Part shown: piece by piece, positions 35,801 to 43,188 of the stretch
How the letters are laid out: each line of letters starts with the position of its first letter
Numbering within the stretch: the stretch's first letter is position 1
Program-made: the position numbers and the translations under genes
Source: Bacillota bacterium
Lineage (GTDB): Bacteria; Bacillota; Bacilli; Paenibacillales; NBRC-103111
Reading direction: 5' to 3'
Length of the DNA: 64,000 nucleotides
Assembly (NCBI GenBank): GCA_023388055.1
Contig: JAEWGW010000003.1
Coordinates: 196,414-260,413, forward strand
Notes under the pieces: generated by a model
The model's database searches: none
Seen by the model: only the letters and a program-made list of their open reading frames with translations
Told to the model about the DNA's origin: nothing

Positions 35801-36896
35801 CGCCCTGCAGGCCGATCTGCTCGGCGACTGGCGGGAGGAGGTCGTCTGGAAGGCAGCCGACAGCTCAGAGCTGCGGATTTATTCGACAGTTGCGGAAACC
35901 ACCTACCGGATTCATACGCTGATGCATGACCCCATCTACCGGACAGGGGTGGCCTGGCAGAATGTGGCCTATAACCAGCCGCCGCACACCGGATTTTATC
36001 TGGGGGCCGGGATGGAAACACCGGCGAAGCCCAACATCTATTACGCCCATGAGCCTACACCTCCCGCAACCGCTCCAACAGTTACCCTGGAGGGGGCCGA
36101 CCTGACCAAAGCGGGTACGGATTATACCCTGACCCTGCGGGTAGCCGGTGCCGCCGGAATCCAGGCTGCGGATATTACGCTGGTTTATGATGCCGCTACC
36201 TTTACGCTGACGGGGGTATCCCCGCTGCTCCCGTCCCTTCAGATTGCGGACCGTACGGAAGCGGCAGGCACCATCCGCCTGAAGCTGGCCAGCCTGGGAG
36301 CGCAGAATGCTGTGAACGGGGAGGCGGCGCTGGTGGCCTTTACCTTCAGTGCCAAGGGCTCCTCGTTAGCAGTGGCAAACTTCACCGCGTCCTCCGTATT
36401 CGCCAATGCGGAAGGCAACGAGGCTTCCGCCGCTCCTGCAACCAAAACGGTTACTGTTTCGGCTATTGACCGGTCCGTGCTGCAGGCTATGGTCGAGAAT
36501 GCGGCCGGTCTGCTGGAGCAGGCTGTGGAGGGCTACGAGAACGGGCAATACATCCTTGGGGCCAAAACGAACCTCCAGGCCGCCATCAGCTCCGCCCAGG
36601 CTGTTCTCGCCAACAATGCCGCCGGCCTTCAGGAAATCATCGCCGCAGCGTCCAGTCTGGATGCCGCCACCCAGGCCTTCGCCGGGAAGCGCATTCTGCC
36701 TGCTACCGGCGACATCTCCGGGACCAATGGGCTGCCTGACGGCAAAATTAGCATCGGCGATCTGGGCTACCTGGCTGCACGTTACGGCATGAAGGCAACC
36801 AGCCCGGAGTGGTCGCAGGCCCAACGGGCGGATATTAACGGCAACGGTGAAATTGACCTGTACGACCTGGCCTTTGTCGCCAAACGGATTCAGTAA
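29898..36896 (+). CDS. Giant secreted rhamnogalacturonan lyase/acetylesterase with cohesin and dockerin
   Basis: Secreted multimodular pectinase of 2332 residues. After the signal peptide (to about residue 42) come four FDFG-type malectin-like modules (about 51-211, 312-453, 650-790, 1118-1264) with Fn3 modules between them. An SGNH acetylesterase of the CE12 type lies at about 794-1019 (GDSTVQTYD, FGHNDA, DNTHFQEYG supply Ser, Asn, Asp/His). The PL11 rhamnogalacturonan lyase lies at about 1455-2052, with Ca-binding repeats such as DLDGDGKYE, DFDGDGKAE and DVDGDGKDE. Then follow a cohesin-like module (2054-2189), a helical stretch and a type-I dockerin (2268-2332: DGKISIGDLGYLAARYG, DINGNGEIDLYDLAFVAKRIQ). 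The lyase cuts the RG-I backbone and the esterase removes acetyl groups. I choose the ATG at 29898; the ATG at 29889 is too close to GGAGG. Confidence 0.9.
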   Translation: MKFSKAKRFVSRLMCAAILGTTVLAGAVPAATGAAGEVAYAAPSAPAARTGWKFDFGPAGKPYGGGFVPVAPGTAYTQEAGYGFAAALPDRNAYYDTAGTNSTGHLDDGYINFSGAVFYADVPNGEYKVTVYGGDNINDKTHRKKTQITLEGIAQSPILESIGVNVHQEYTVTVDHSAGDQDGHLTLAAAAVGSYGYAPISAILIEAVKPATPTITNTTTVSTPPSVTLTWTSVSGAVYYDIFRNTVNENVYNPVYRLDTAGLTQPEWSYTDTTAAPGTYQYRVAAVNAQGSSSEPSAPAQAVIEEPSFARSSWKFDFGLSRDVPMEGYLRVHPGTVYAAATGYGFATAIGGDSSARNRGGTDGDFVLIGDGTFLADVPNGDYKVTVSSGDTLAGTSTTRTVITLEGAAAGTVQARQAITVSSFTTTVSDGQLTIGITGNQAGYVNSILVEPLPVEMPAGLTVQVQQVPPAAILSWTAAGGASTYTLQRKEAAQSSYTSVATVSAPATTYTDTAVELGKTYLYRVAAVNGSGQLSAYTEPVTAEISSVVAPPAAPSGVTVSHVGRDSVQLKWTASPGAASYKVYKSSSAGGTFAPIGTAAELSYTDTAADTQSVWFYRVAAVNTAGESSPSATVSSSIYTAPQPLPEGDVIRFDFGPGAQAEGYLKVQATAAYSQELKYGFKDTSLVTEADRGISDPVKSDFVAPGGASFLVDLPNGDYSISLVAGDETEASAISVTAEDIVKVQETAKAAGEYLSMGFNIALVDGQLKLDFAGAAPKLNALVITKLAPRTPGAKPTVYLAGDSTVQTYDSYYRPQAGWGQMIARYFTEDAVFVNKAIGGRSSKSFLVQGRLDEILLAIKPGDYFLIQFGHNDATISVPERYASPADYKMYLRSYIAGAVQRGATPVLVTPMGRFDYNTSTGKFNVSFPEYVAAMKEVAAETGTKLVDLSTRSVAYYDSIGPEGAQSVFLHVQPGVYEGAYANGAADNTHFQEYGAIQLARLLAEGIKELGLPLSDYVKNAAPPAAVPDRPAGLTAGSVSNSGTILRWNAAEGAEIYKVYKKSAADSTYILAGSSTIPSITLGGLSEGVSYTFYVTGVNGKGESLPSEPVVITTKSAQYKYDFGQQQNGGDSPLEDGYIRVDLNTLYNPVLGYGITNSSGMIARDRGTGSNLARDWLGYFNNNWEFKVDLPNGTYAVKLYVGDMAGSARTDVSVEGIGYGTVAAGKNSVAEKVINNIKVRDGQINFLFGGSTGIVNGLEITPVMLAPTGFRLDSLGFEETEPVIKLVWTAAPDAAGYRIYRQIQDGSGKAVALGDTTETFFTDRTADIGTDYLYTLCALDTIGSESLPSDPVAVSTIDPNVTPPAAPEGLTVGQIGKQELALSWNAVSGAQLYRIYRAEKADGPYRLVGSTRTASYTDTAVLTTIKYYYRLGAVNTGGQSPLSIILDTPAVTVLSRQMEYLDRSLVAIQTDNGVYLGWKLLGTDPDTVAFNLYRDGVKLNPEPLTGATNYVDASGTGQSVYSVRMVMNGQESAATSSTAAVWQQNYLSIPLQKPADGVTPSGEPYTYSAGDASAGDLDGDGKYEIVMLWSPSNAHDNSQAGYTGNVYMDAYKLDGTRLWRMDLGVNIRAGAHYTQFLVYDFDGDGKAEIAFKTADGTIDGQGRVIGDASADYRNSSGYILLGNEYLSVFEGLTGKVLDTVDYTPARGDVSSWGDGYGNRVDRFLATVAYLDGERPSMVFSRGYYDRTALTAYNFRDGKISMLWKFDTLDEENNLPQYKAQGNHNISAGDVDGDGKDEINFGAMAFDDDGTVLYTTGLGHGDAHHFGDLDPLRPGLELFDVHEHTDSPYGMELRDAATGEIIWGIKTGIDTGRGLSADIDPNYPGEEFWSATITNAEQVQVTGLHSTSGELISQTIPTSTNFAIWWDGDLLRELLDANRIDKWDYVNKKTDNLFTAVGASSNNGTKSTPALQADLLGDWREEVVWKAADSSELRIYSTVAETTYRIHTLMHDPIYRTGVAWQNVAYNQPPHTGFYLGAGMETPAKPNIYYAHEPTPPATAPTVTLEGADLTKAGTDYTLTLRVAGAAGIQAADITLVYDAATFTLTGVSPLLPSLQIADRTEAAGTIRLKLASLGAQNAVNGEAALVAFTFSAKGSSLAVANFTASSVFANAEGNEASAAPATKTVTVSAIDRSVLQAMVENAAGLLEQAVEGYENGQYILGAKTNLQAAISSAQAVLANNAAGLQEIIAAASSLDAATQAFAGKRILPATGDISGTNGLPDGKISIGDLGYLAARYGMKATSPEWSQAQRADINGNGEIDLYDLAFVAKRIQ

Positions 36897-36913
36897 TATT
36901 AGCTTTGCATCAG

Positions 36914-36942
36914 ACGGGGAGGGTTGACGCCCTCCCTGTTTT
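36914..36942 (+). terminator. Terminator-like hairpin between the two pectin-locus genes
   Basis: ACGGGGAGGG (36914-36923), 6-nt loop, CCCTCCCTGT (36930-36939), then TTTT. It lies 20 bp before the next start codon, so it probably lowers but does not abolish expression of the anchor gene, or protects the enzyme mRNA. Confidence 0.6.
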
Positions 36943-36959
36943 ACGGGGTGATTCTATCT

Positions 36960-38702
36960 ATGGGGAAAACATGGGCAAAGCTGCTGCTCGCTCTGATCAT
37001 AGCGCTGGGTAGCTGGGGTTTGGGAGCAGCACCCGGCATGGGGGTGAAGGCAGCGGAAGCAGGGAGTCCTACCTTCCGGCTTGTGCCAGAGCAAGGCACC
37101 ACCGTCTATACCGGCATGAATACCGTGCTGCGCCTGGAGGGAGTGAATATGCAGGATGTATTCTCCTTCGAGGCTGTACTGGCTTATGATCCGGCTGATA
37201 TCCAAATTGTCAAAGCAGCCGGAACTCTGGAGGGCGGCCTGTCTCCCGAATTGATGAACCAGAACGGCAAGGCGGTGTTCGCCTTTACGAAAACCGGGAA
37301 TACGTCCGGGGTGAGCGGCACGGCTCCCTTAGCCGCCTTTACGGTTCGCAGCCTTCAGGAAGGCAAATCGGAGATTCGGCTGCTTTCGCTTAAGATCATT
37401 AACTCCTCGCTCACCAAGGAGGAGCTTTATGAGGGGAATCAGGTGGAGTTGACGGCAATCAAGCGGGAGGAGGACACGCCGGATAGTCCTGGTGAATCTG
37501 TTGCGCCGCCAGTTGTTTCTCCAGGTGCGGGTGATACGGCTGGAATCAAACGCGGCCCGGATGAGTCGCAAGGTCCTTACCGCAGAGCAGCGTTCCTGCT
37601 GGCGGAGGAATGGCTGAAGCAGCAGAGCAGTTCGGGTTCGGCAGCTCCCCTGGTCATCCGCCTGCCGGATGCCGGGGCCGTAAACGGCTATACCCTGAGC
37701 TTCCCCGCCTCCTGGATTAACGGAGCAGCGTCCGGCAGACCGCTGCAGATCGAGTCGGCTTATGGCACAGTGACCCTGCCACCGGACATGCTGGGCACCA
37801 CAGGAGTTCCTTCGGCGAAGACTGCCTCCTTCTCCCTGACGCGGCTTCTGCCCGAGCATATTCCCGCTTTGGCTCAAAATGCGGTAGCCGGGTATCCCAC
37901 CTACGGGCTGGAGCTGGCTGTGGACGGGAAGGCATTAAACTGGAGCAATACTTCGGCTCCTGTAACCGTGGCACTCCCCTACACACCGACTGGGGCAGAA
38001 GTAGCCCACCCGGAGAGCATCATCATCCGGTACGTGGATGAACAAGGGGCCGCTTCCGTTGTACCCAGCGGACGTTATCATGCCGCCTCCGGGCAGATTG
38101 TGTTCCGGGCTACCCACTTCAGCCTCTATGCCGTCGGCTTCAAGGCGGTGGCCTTCCGGGATCTGGACAGCGTGGAATGGGCCCGGCCGGCTATTGGCGC
38201 CCTGGCGGCACGGGACATCCTGAACGGCACCGGGCACGAGCTGTACAGCCCGGAGCTCCCGGTGAAGCGCGGCGACTTCGTGAAGCTGCTGGCGGGCGCG
38301 TTAGAGCTGTCCGCCCCGGGGCAACAGCAAACGGCGGACTTCGCCGATGTGGAGGCGGGCAGCTACTACTACTCCTCCATCAAACTGGCCCGCCAGTTAG
38401 GGATAGCCGAAGGCGGCCCGGACAACCGGTTTCTGCCTGAGGCCGCTATTACCCGGCAGGATGTGATGGCCTTGATGGACCGGGCTCTGCGGCTGACCCG
38501 GCCTCAGGTGAGCTCCGCGGCGGCGCCCGCTTCCGCCCTCCAGCCCTTCGCGGACCGGGAGGTGCTGGCGGACTATGCCGCCCCTGCTGCTGCCCGGCTG
38601 ATCAGCCTGGGCTATATCCAAGGCTACGGAGGCAAGCTCCATCCGCATCAGCCCATGACCCGGGCGGAGGCTGCCGTTCTCATCGACGCTATCCTAAAAT
38701 AA
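36960..38702 (+). CDS. SLH-anchored cohesin protein
   Basis: Cell-surface protein of 580 residues. A signal peptide (to about 33, GVKAAEAG) is followed by one cohesin-like domain (about 37-170: TGMNTVLRLEGVNMQDVFSFEAVLAYDPADIQIV). A Pro/Ser linker and a middle region of unknown fold come next, then three C-terminal SLH repeats beginning near 398, 460 and 530 (FRDLDSVEWARPAIGALAARDILNG; FADVEAGSYYYSSIKLARQLGIAEG; FADREVLADYAAPAAARLISLGYIQG). SLH repeats bind pyruvylated wall polymer. The cohesin should hold a dockerin protein, the obvious partner being the enzyme encoded just upstream. The ATG at 36960 is preceded by GGGGTG; an ORF start at 36924 falls inside the hairpin. Confidence 0.88.
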   Translation: MGKTWAKLLLALIIALGSWGLGAAPGMGVKAAEAGSPTFRLVPEQGTTVYTGMNTVLRLEGVNMQDVFSFEAVLAYDPADIQIVKAAGTLEGGLSPELMNQNGKAVFAFTKTGNTSGVSGTAPLAAFTVRSLQEGKSEIRLLSLKIINSSLTKEELYEGNQVELTAIKREEDTPDSPGESVAPPVVSPGAGDTAGIKRGPDESQGPYRRAAFLLAEEWLKQQSSSGSAAPLVIRLPDAGAVNGYTLSFPASWINGAASGRPLQIESAYGTVTLPPDMLGTTGVPSAKTASFSLTRLLPEHIPALAQNAVAGYPTYGLELAVDGKALNWSNTSAPVTVALPYTPTGAEVAHPESIIIRYVDEQGAASVVPSGRYHAASGQIVFRATHFSLYAVGFKAVAFRDLDSVEWARPAIGALAARDILNGTGHELYSPELPVKRGDFVKLLAGALELSAPGQQQTADFADVEAGSYYYSSIKLARQLGIAEGGPDNRFLPEAAITRQDVMALMDRALRLTRPQVSSAAAPASALQPFADREVLADYAAPAAARLISLGYIQGYGGKLHPHQPMTRAEAAVLIDAILK

Positions 38703-38827
38703 ACATCGTCCACCCCGCAGCGCCCCGCCTGCCATCATGAAGTTCATGGGCGAGGAATGGCTGGGGCTGAAATAGGCTGCTGGAGAGTACTGATTGTTTC
38801 CATGTAGCCCCATCTCCTCAACACACA

Positions 38828-38870
38828 CAAAAAAGCAGCTTCTTCGTCATGAAGAGGCTGCTTTTTTTGT
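38828..38870. terminator. Bidirectional terminator after the SLH gene
   Basis: AAAAAAGCAGCTTCTT pairs with AAGAGGCTGCTTTTTTT around a short loop; T runs on both strands. Confidence 0.85.
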
Positions 38871-39079
38871 GTGCCGTGTGCCGTTTGTGCCGTGTGCCGA
38901 TACGGCACTTCCGTGTAACAAAGCATGTTGGCGCAAATAACTGCGGCGGTCCGACCATGGCGCATTAGCGTTGGGCACTGGTGTTGGATACTGGTGTAGG
39001 CGTTGGTGCGGAGCAGAAATGGGTCATGACCTTGGGCCCCTGGCGCTGAACAGAAATGGGCCTTACCCATGGCGCTTAC

Positions 39080-39254
39080 GGACAGGAAAGCCGTTATTTA
39101 GCACAATTGCAGCTCTTTGCCGATCTTGCGGACCCAAAGGACGCTATTGCCTGCCTTTCCGCGCCAAACCAGCTCTGTTCCACCAAATAGCGGATCTCCT
39201 GTCCGTAAGGCTGAAGAAACACCGTTTTTTCAGCCAATAAGAGCTTCTGGGTCC
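39080..39254. repeat. Four-motif intergenic element (locus 2)
   Basis: Plus motifs at 39080 (GGACAGGAAAGCCGTTATT) and 39130; minus motifs at 39186-39204 and 39236-39254. Pair spacing is 50 bp both times and the centre gap is 37 bp. It sits in the convergent gap between the SLH gene and glmM; the remainder of 38871-39374 shows GTGTGCCG-type simple repeats and no gene. Confidence 0.85.
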
Positions 39255-39374
39255 GTAAGAATCCACCATAACCTAGCAACCCCACCGCCATAAAACAACC
39301 GGAAGCAGCTGAGCAGTTTCGATCTTTGCCGCAGCCGCTTCAACCTTTTTCTGCTGGCAGCAGCGCCTCAATAA

Positions 39375-40715
39375 TTAAACCAGCTCCCGCTGCACAACCT
39401 CAACAATCTGGTTCACATAGGCTTCCACCTGATGCTTCTCGGGTCCCTCCGCCATCACGCGGATGAGGGATTCGGTACCTGACGGGCGGACCAACACACG
39501 GCCGTTGTCCCCAAGCTCCCGCTCCACAGCGGCAATGGCTTCATCGATGGCGGTATTGCCCTTGTACTTGCTCTTATCCGCCACCCGCACATTCACCAGC
39601 ACCTGCGGGAATTTGCGCATGGCTGCCTTCAGCTCGGACAGCTTCTTGCCGGATTTCACCAGGGTATCCACCAGCTGCAGAGCAGTCAGAATGCCGTCTC
39701 CGGTTGTATTGTAGTCCAGGAAAATCACATGCCCGGACTGCTCGCCGCCCAGGTTGTAGCCGCCGCGGCGCATTTCCTCCATGACATAACGGTCGCCTAC
39801 CGCGGTTTGCACTGCATTCAGCCCCAGCTTCTCTATTCCCTTGAAGAAACCGATGTTGGCCATTACGGTAGTAACCACAGTGCTGTGATTCAGCCGCCCG
39901 TCCTTGTTCATGGCATCGCCGCAGATAGTGAGAATATAGTCACCATCCACCTCTTGGCCCTGGTCGTCGATGGCAATCAGGCGGTCGGCGTCCCCGTCGA
40001 AGGACAGCCCCAGATCTGCTCCATGACGGCGGACCTCCTCAACCAGTGCTTCCGGGTGAGTGGAGCCGCAGCCATCGTTAATGTTCAGGCCGTTAGGCGT
40101 AGCACCCGTGGCAATGACCTCTGCACCCAGCTCCCGAAATACCCGGGGAGCCAGCTCATAAGCGGCACCGTTGGCGCAATCCAATACGATCTTCAGGCCT
40201 GCGAAGGAAGAGGTTACCGTTTCCTTCAGGAACTCCAGGTAAGCCAGCTTGGCTTCCGGTTCTTCTGAAACGGTGCCCAGATCGGCACCGATGGGACGGG
40301 GCAGCTCATCCTTTTCCGCATCCATCAAAGCTTCAATTTCCAATTCGGTATCATCCAGCAGCTTGTAGCCGTCGCCGCCGAAGAACTTGATGCCGTTATC
40401 CTCTACCGGGTTATGGGAGGCGGAGATCATGACACCCGCATCCGCTCCCAGCTTCCGGGTCATATATGCAACGCAGGGGGTGGAAACCACACCCAACCGG
40501 ATGACATTGGCGCCAATGGACAGCAAACCCGCCGTCAGAGCAGCCTCCAGCATCAGCCCGGACACCCGTGTGTCCAATCCGATCACAATTTTGGGATGCC
40601 GGGTTTGTCTGGTTAACACATAACCGCCGCAGCGTCCAATCTTATAGGCAAGCTCCGGTGTCAATTCCTGATTGGCAATGCCGCGTACTCCATCGGTGCC
40701 GAAATATTTCCCCAT
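39375..40715 (-). CDS. glmM: Phosphoglucosamine mutase
   Basis: Converts glucosamine-6-phosphate to glucosamine-1-phosphate for UDP-GlcNAc synthesis. The 446-residue product has all four domains of the phosphohexomutase family. The phospho-Ser loop is MISASHNPVEDNGIKFFG (Ser about residue 100), the metal loop is DGDADR (about 240), the sugar-specificity loop is GGEQSGHVIF, and the phosphate-binding loop is RPSGTESLIRVM. AAGGAGAG precedes the ATG. It is the last gene of the sigW-rsiW-cdaA-cdaR-glmM block. GlmM is also a known partner and inhibitor of CdaA in other Firmicutes. Confidence 0.97.
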   Translation of the reverse strand: MGKYFGTDGVRGIANQELTPELAYKIGRCGGYVLTRQTRHPKIVIGLDTRVSGLMLEAALTAGLLSIGANVIRLGVVSTPCVAYMTRKLGADAGVMISASHNPVEDNGIKFFGGDGYKLLDDTELEIEALMDAEKDELPRPIGADLGTVSEEPEAKLAYLEFLKETVTSSFAGLKIVLDCANGAAYELAPRVFRELGAEVIATGATPNGLNINDGCGSTHPEALVEEVRRHGADLGLSFDGDADRLIAIDDQGQEVDGDYILTICGDAMNKDGRLNHSTVVTTVMANIGFFKGIEKLGLNAVQTAVGDRYVMEEMRRGGYNLGGEQSGHVIFLDYNTTGDGILTALQLVDTLVKSGKKLSELKAAMRKFPQVLVNVRVADKSKYKGNTAIDEAIAAVERELGDNGRVLVRPSGTESLIRVMAEGPEKHQVEAYVNQIVEVVQRELV

Positions 40716-40839
40716 TTGAATTCTTCTCTCCTTTATGTGTCTGCAACTTGCAGGTAAGCCCAGATGTCATTACGTTATGCTGCCGGGCGGCGGCTGGTGA
40801 CCGCTGCGCCCATTTTGCGCCCGGCCTGTGCCCACCGCT

Positions 40840-42225
40840 CTAGGGCGAAGCCGACGCAGCCCCGGTTGCGTGCGGAGACGCAGCGGGAGACGGTGAGACT
40901 GTAGCCGAAGGCTGAACAGAAGCCGAAGCCGGCACATCCGTCGGCGGCGCCGTGGTCTGAACAGGCGTTGGGGTAGGCGTCGGCGTGGGTGCCGGAGAGG
41001 TCTCCGGTCTGGCCTTGGCCGTAACCTCCACCGCCGCCTTGGTGCCGTCCAGCCGCTTCACGAATTGCGGCAGGCTGACGTTGATGGGCAGCTCATAGCT
41101 GCCTGCGCTCAGATTGCCGACATTGGCCTGAGCCGTTACATCCTGAAGCCGCAGGCGTTCGATAATGGCGGGCGCTCCTTCCACGGTGATGCTCACCAGT
41201 CCGCTGGCGGGAGCGGTCAACCGGACGTCCACATTGGCGGGCGGCGTGCTTAAGGTAAGGGGGATACCCTCCAGTGTTTTCGTTACGGAGGGAACCACCG
41301 TCACCTTCACCTCCAGCTTGGCAGGCTCTACCCTAAGCGACTTGTTCTTCACAGGAATCTCCAGGGAGAACACCTTGTCTTCCCTAAGGCCGTTCAGGTC
41401 AATTTCCACACCGTCATAAAACTCCATTTTGTCGAGAAGATCCTGTGTTCCATACACGTTGACCTGCTCCACACTCTGCGCGATAGCGGAGACGGCATAA
41501 CCCGACGCAGGCTGGCCGGTCCACTTGATCTGCAGGGGCATGGCCTTCACCGGCAGGGTAATTGGCACCTCCACCTCCAGTACCGGCGGGCTGATGGTGC
41601 CCTTCACCTCATTGCCGGCTTTATCGTAAGCGGTGAGCTTCACCTTTTTGACCACGTTCTGATTGGCTCCGTCGACGCTGATGGTCGCTCTGGCGGATTC
41701 AGCGCCTTCAATCTTGCTGGCCGGTCCGGAGATATAGACCCGGTTGGGGTTCATAACAGGCGTTCCGGCCCGGAAGCCTGCGGCAGGCTGACCGCTCAGG
41801 TCAATCTGCACGGGAACCTCCTTCATCTTCTTCTCTTCCATAACCACCTTGACCTTGTTGGGCACAATCTCCAGGGTAACGCCCTTCAACAGCTCGGATT
41901 CCGTGGTCACCGGAAGCTCGTAGGTACCCGCCGTCAGCTTGCTCAGATCAGTCACCAGCTTGAAATTACCGGGGTTCATCTGCTTGATCTTGGCGGCGTC
42001 CCCCTTCATGGTGACGGTTACCTCCGCCGGCTCAATGGAGACAATGCTGTACTGCGCCTCATCATAGAGGGCCTGTACCATCACATTGGTTACGGTGTTC
42101 TTGGAATCTGTGGCCGATACCGACGTATTGGACTGCACATCCAGATGGACCACCACCCACAGCAGTACGCCGATACAAAGCGCCAAAATCCGGACAAAAT
42201 TGGTATTGCTCAGCCATTTATCCAA
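40840..42225 (-). CDS. cdaR: CdaA regulatory protein CdaR (YbbR domains)
   Basis: Membrane-anchored extracytoplasmic protein that modulates the diadenylate cyclase CdaA. The start is set at TTG 42225, giving MDKWLSNTNFVRILALCIGVLLWVVVH, the usual YbbR opening with a single membrane helix; it overlaps the cdaA stop by 8 bp. The product has 461 residues with four YbbR repeats (each with a xPxxVxVxG-type strand, e.g. PNRVYISGPASKIEGAE). The C-terminal tail is unusually rich in Pro/Thr/Ser/Ala (TPTPTPTPVQTTAPPTD) for about 50 residues and may be a wall-spanning or disordered segment. Confidence 0.92.
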   Translation of the reverse strand: MDKWLSNTNFVRILALCIGVLLWVVVHLDVQSNTSVSATDSKNTVTNVMVQALYDEAQYSIVSIEPAEVTVTMKGDAAKIKQMNPGNFKLVTDLSKLTAGTYELPVTTESELLKGVTLEIVPNKVKVVMEEKKMKEVPVQIDLSGQPAAGFRAGTPVMNPNRVYISGPASKIEGAESARATISVDGANQNVVKKVKLTAYDKAGNEVKGTISPPVLEVEVPITLPVKAMPLQIKWTGQPASGYAVSAIAQSVEQVNVYGTQDLLDKMEFYDGVEIDLNGLREDKVFSLEIPVKNKSLRVEPAKLEVKVTVVPSVTKTLEGIPLTLSTPPANVDVRLTAPASGLVSITVEGAPAIIERLRLQDVTAQANVGNLSAGSYELPINVSLPQFVKRLDGTKAAVEVTAKARPETSPAPTPTPTPTPVQTTAPPTDVPASASVQPSATVSPSPAASPHATGAASASP

Positions 42226-43051
42226 TGGAGCCACCGCCTTTCCGCTTCCAGAAGGGAGTTTTCTCCCCCGGCTGGCTCTTGGGAGGCCGGAGCTCCGCAT
42301 ACAGCTTGGAAATCAGCGACTCCTCCCCGATATCCCGTACGATCTGGCCGTTCAGTGCCAGGGAAATCTGTCCTGTCTCCTCGGAGACAATCACCGAAAT
42401 CCCGTCGGACACCTCACTAAGGCCAATCCCCGCCCGGTGCCGGGTTCCCAATTCCTTGCTGATAAACGGATTCTCGGACAAGGGCAGGTAGCAGCCTGCA
42501 GCCATAATCTGGTTCTGGCGGATAATCACCGCCCCGTCATGCAGCGGGGTATTGGGGATGAAGATATTGATCAACAGCTCGGAGGAAATATCGGATCGAA
42601 GAGGAATGCCGGACTCGATATAATCCGTCAGGCCCGTCTCCCGTTCGAAGACGATGAGCGCGCCGATTTTGCGCTTGGATAAATGGTTTACTGTTTTGAC
42701 GATTTCACCGATTCTTTGGTTCACTGCATGCTCCTCATCGGAGGCGGTGCGGGAGAAAAGCTTACCCCGTCCCAGCTGCTCCAATGCGCGCCTGAGCTCC
42801 GGCTGGAAGATGATGATGAGAGCCATCACCCCATAGGTGAACATCTGGTTCATCAGCCATTGCAGCGTATTCAAATTAAACAGAAAGCTCAGGGCCCACG
42901 CCAGCACCACCACAAAAATCCCCTGCAGCAGCTGGATGGCCCGGGTGCCGCGGAGGACCAGAATTAATTTATAGATCACATAACTGACGATCAGTATGTC
43001 GATGATTTCCTTGATTGATCCCCTAAAGGTGAGATCGCTGAATATGTCCAT
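42218..43051 (-). CDS. cdaA: Diadenylate cyclase CdaA
   Basis: Membrane enzyme that makes c-di-AMP from two ATP. The 277-residue product has three N-terminal membrane helices (about 15-95) and a DAC domain. The catalytic motifs are DGAVIIRQNQIMAAGCYLPLS (DGA) and GTRHRAGIGLSEVSD (RHR). It has its own transcription start region, because a terminator lies between rsiW and this gene. c-di-AMP controls K+ and osmolyte balance and wall homeostasis, which explains its place next to glmM. Confidence 0.96.
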   Translation of the reverse strand: MDIFSDLTFRGSIKEIIDILIVSYVIYKLILVLRGTRAIQLLQGIFVVVLAWALSFLFNLNTLQWLMNQMFTYGVMALIIIFQPELRRALEQLGRGKLFSRTASDEEHAVNQRIGEIVKTVNHLSKRKIGALIVFERETGLTDYIESGIPLRSDISSELLINIFIPNTPLHDGAVIIRQNQIMAAGCYLPLSENPFISKELGTRHRAGIGLSEVSDGISVIVSEETGQISLALNGQIVRDIGEESLISKLYAELRPPKSQPGEKTPFWKRKGGGSIG

Positions 43052-43131
43052 ATATTTGGCATCCCCCGAGGTCCTTATCTCTTTGACAAAACGGGCCTGC
43101 AGCCCTCATTTCATCATAACAAATTTTCAAA

Positions 43132-43169
43132 CAAAAAACCTCCCCTTCATAAAAATCTAAGGGAAGGTT
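43132..43169 (-). terminator. Terminator between rsiW and cdaA
   Basis: On the minus strand AACCTTCCCTT pairs with AAGGGGAGGTT (one G-U) around an 11-nt loop, then TTTTTT. It lies 20 bp after the rsiW stop. Confidence 0.85.
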
Positions 43170-43188
43170 AATCATTTTCTTTACGTCT

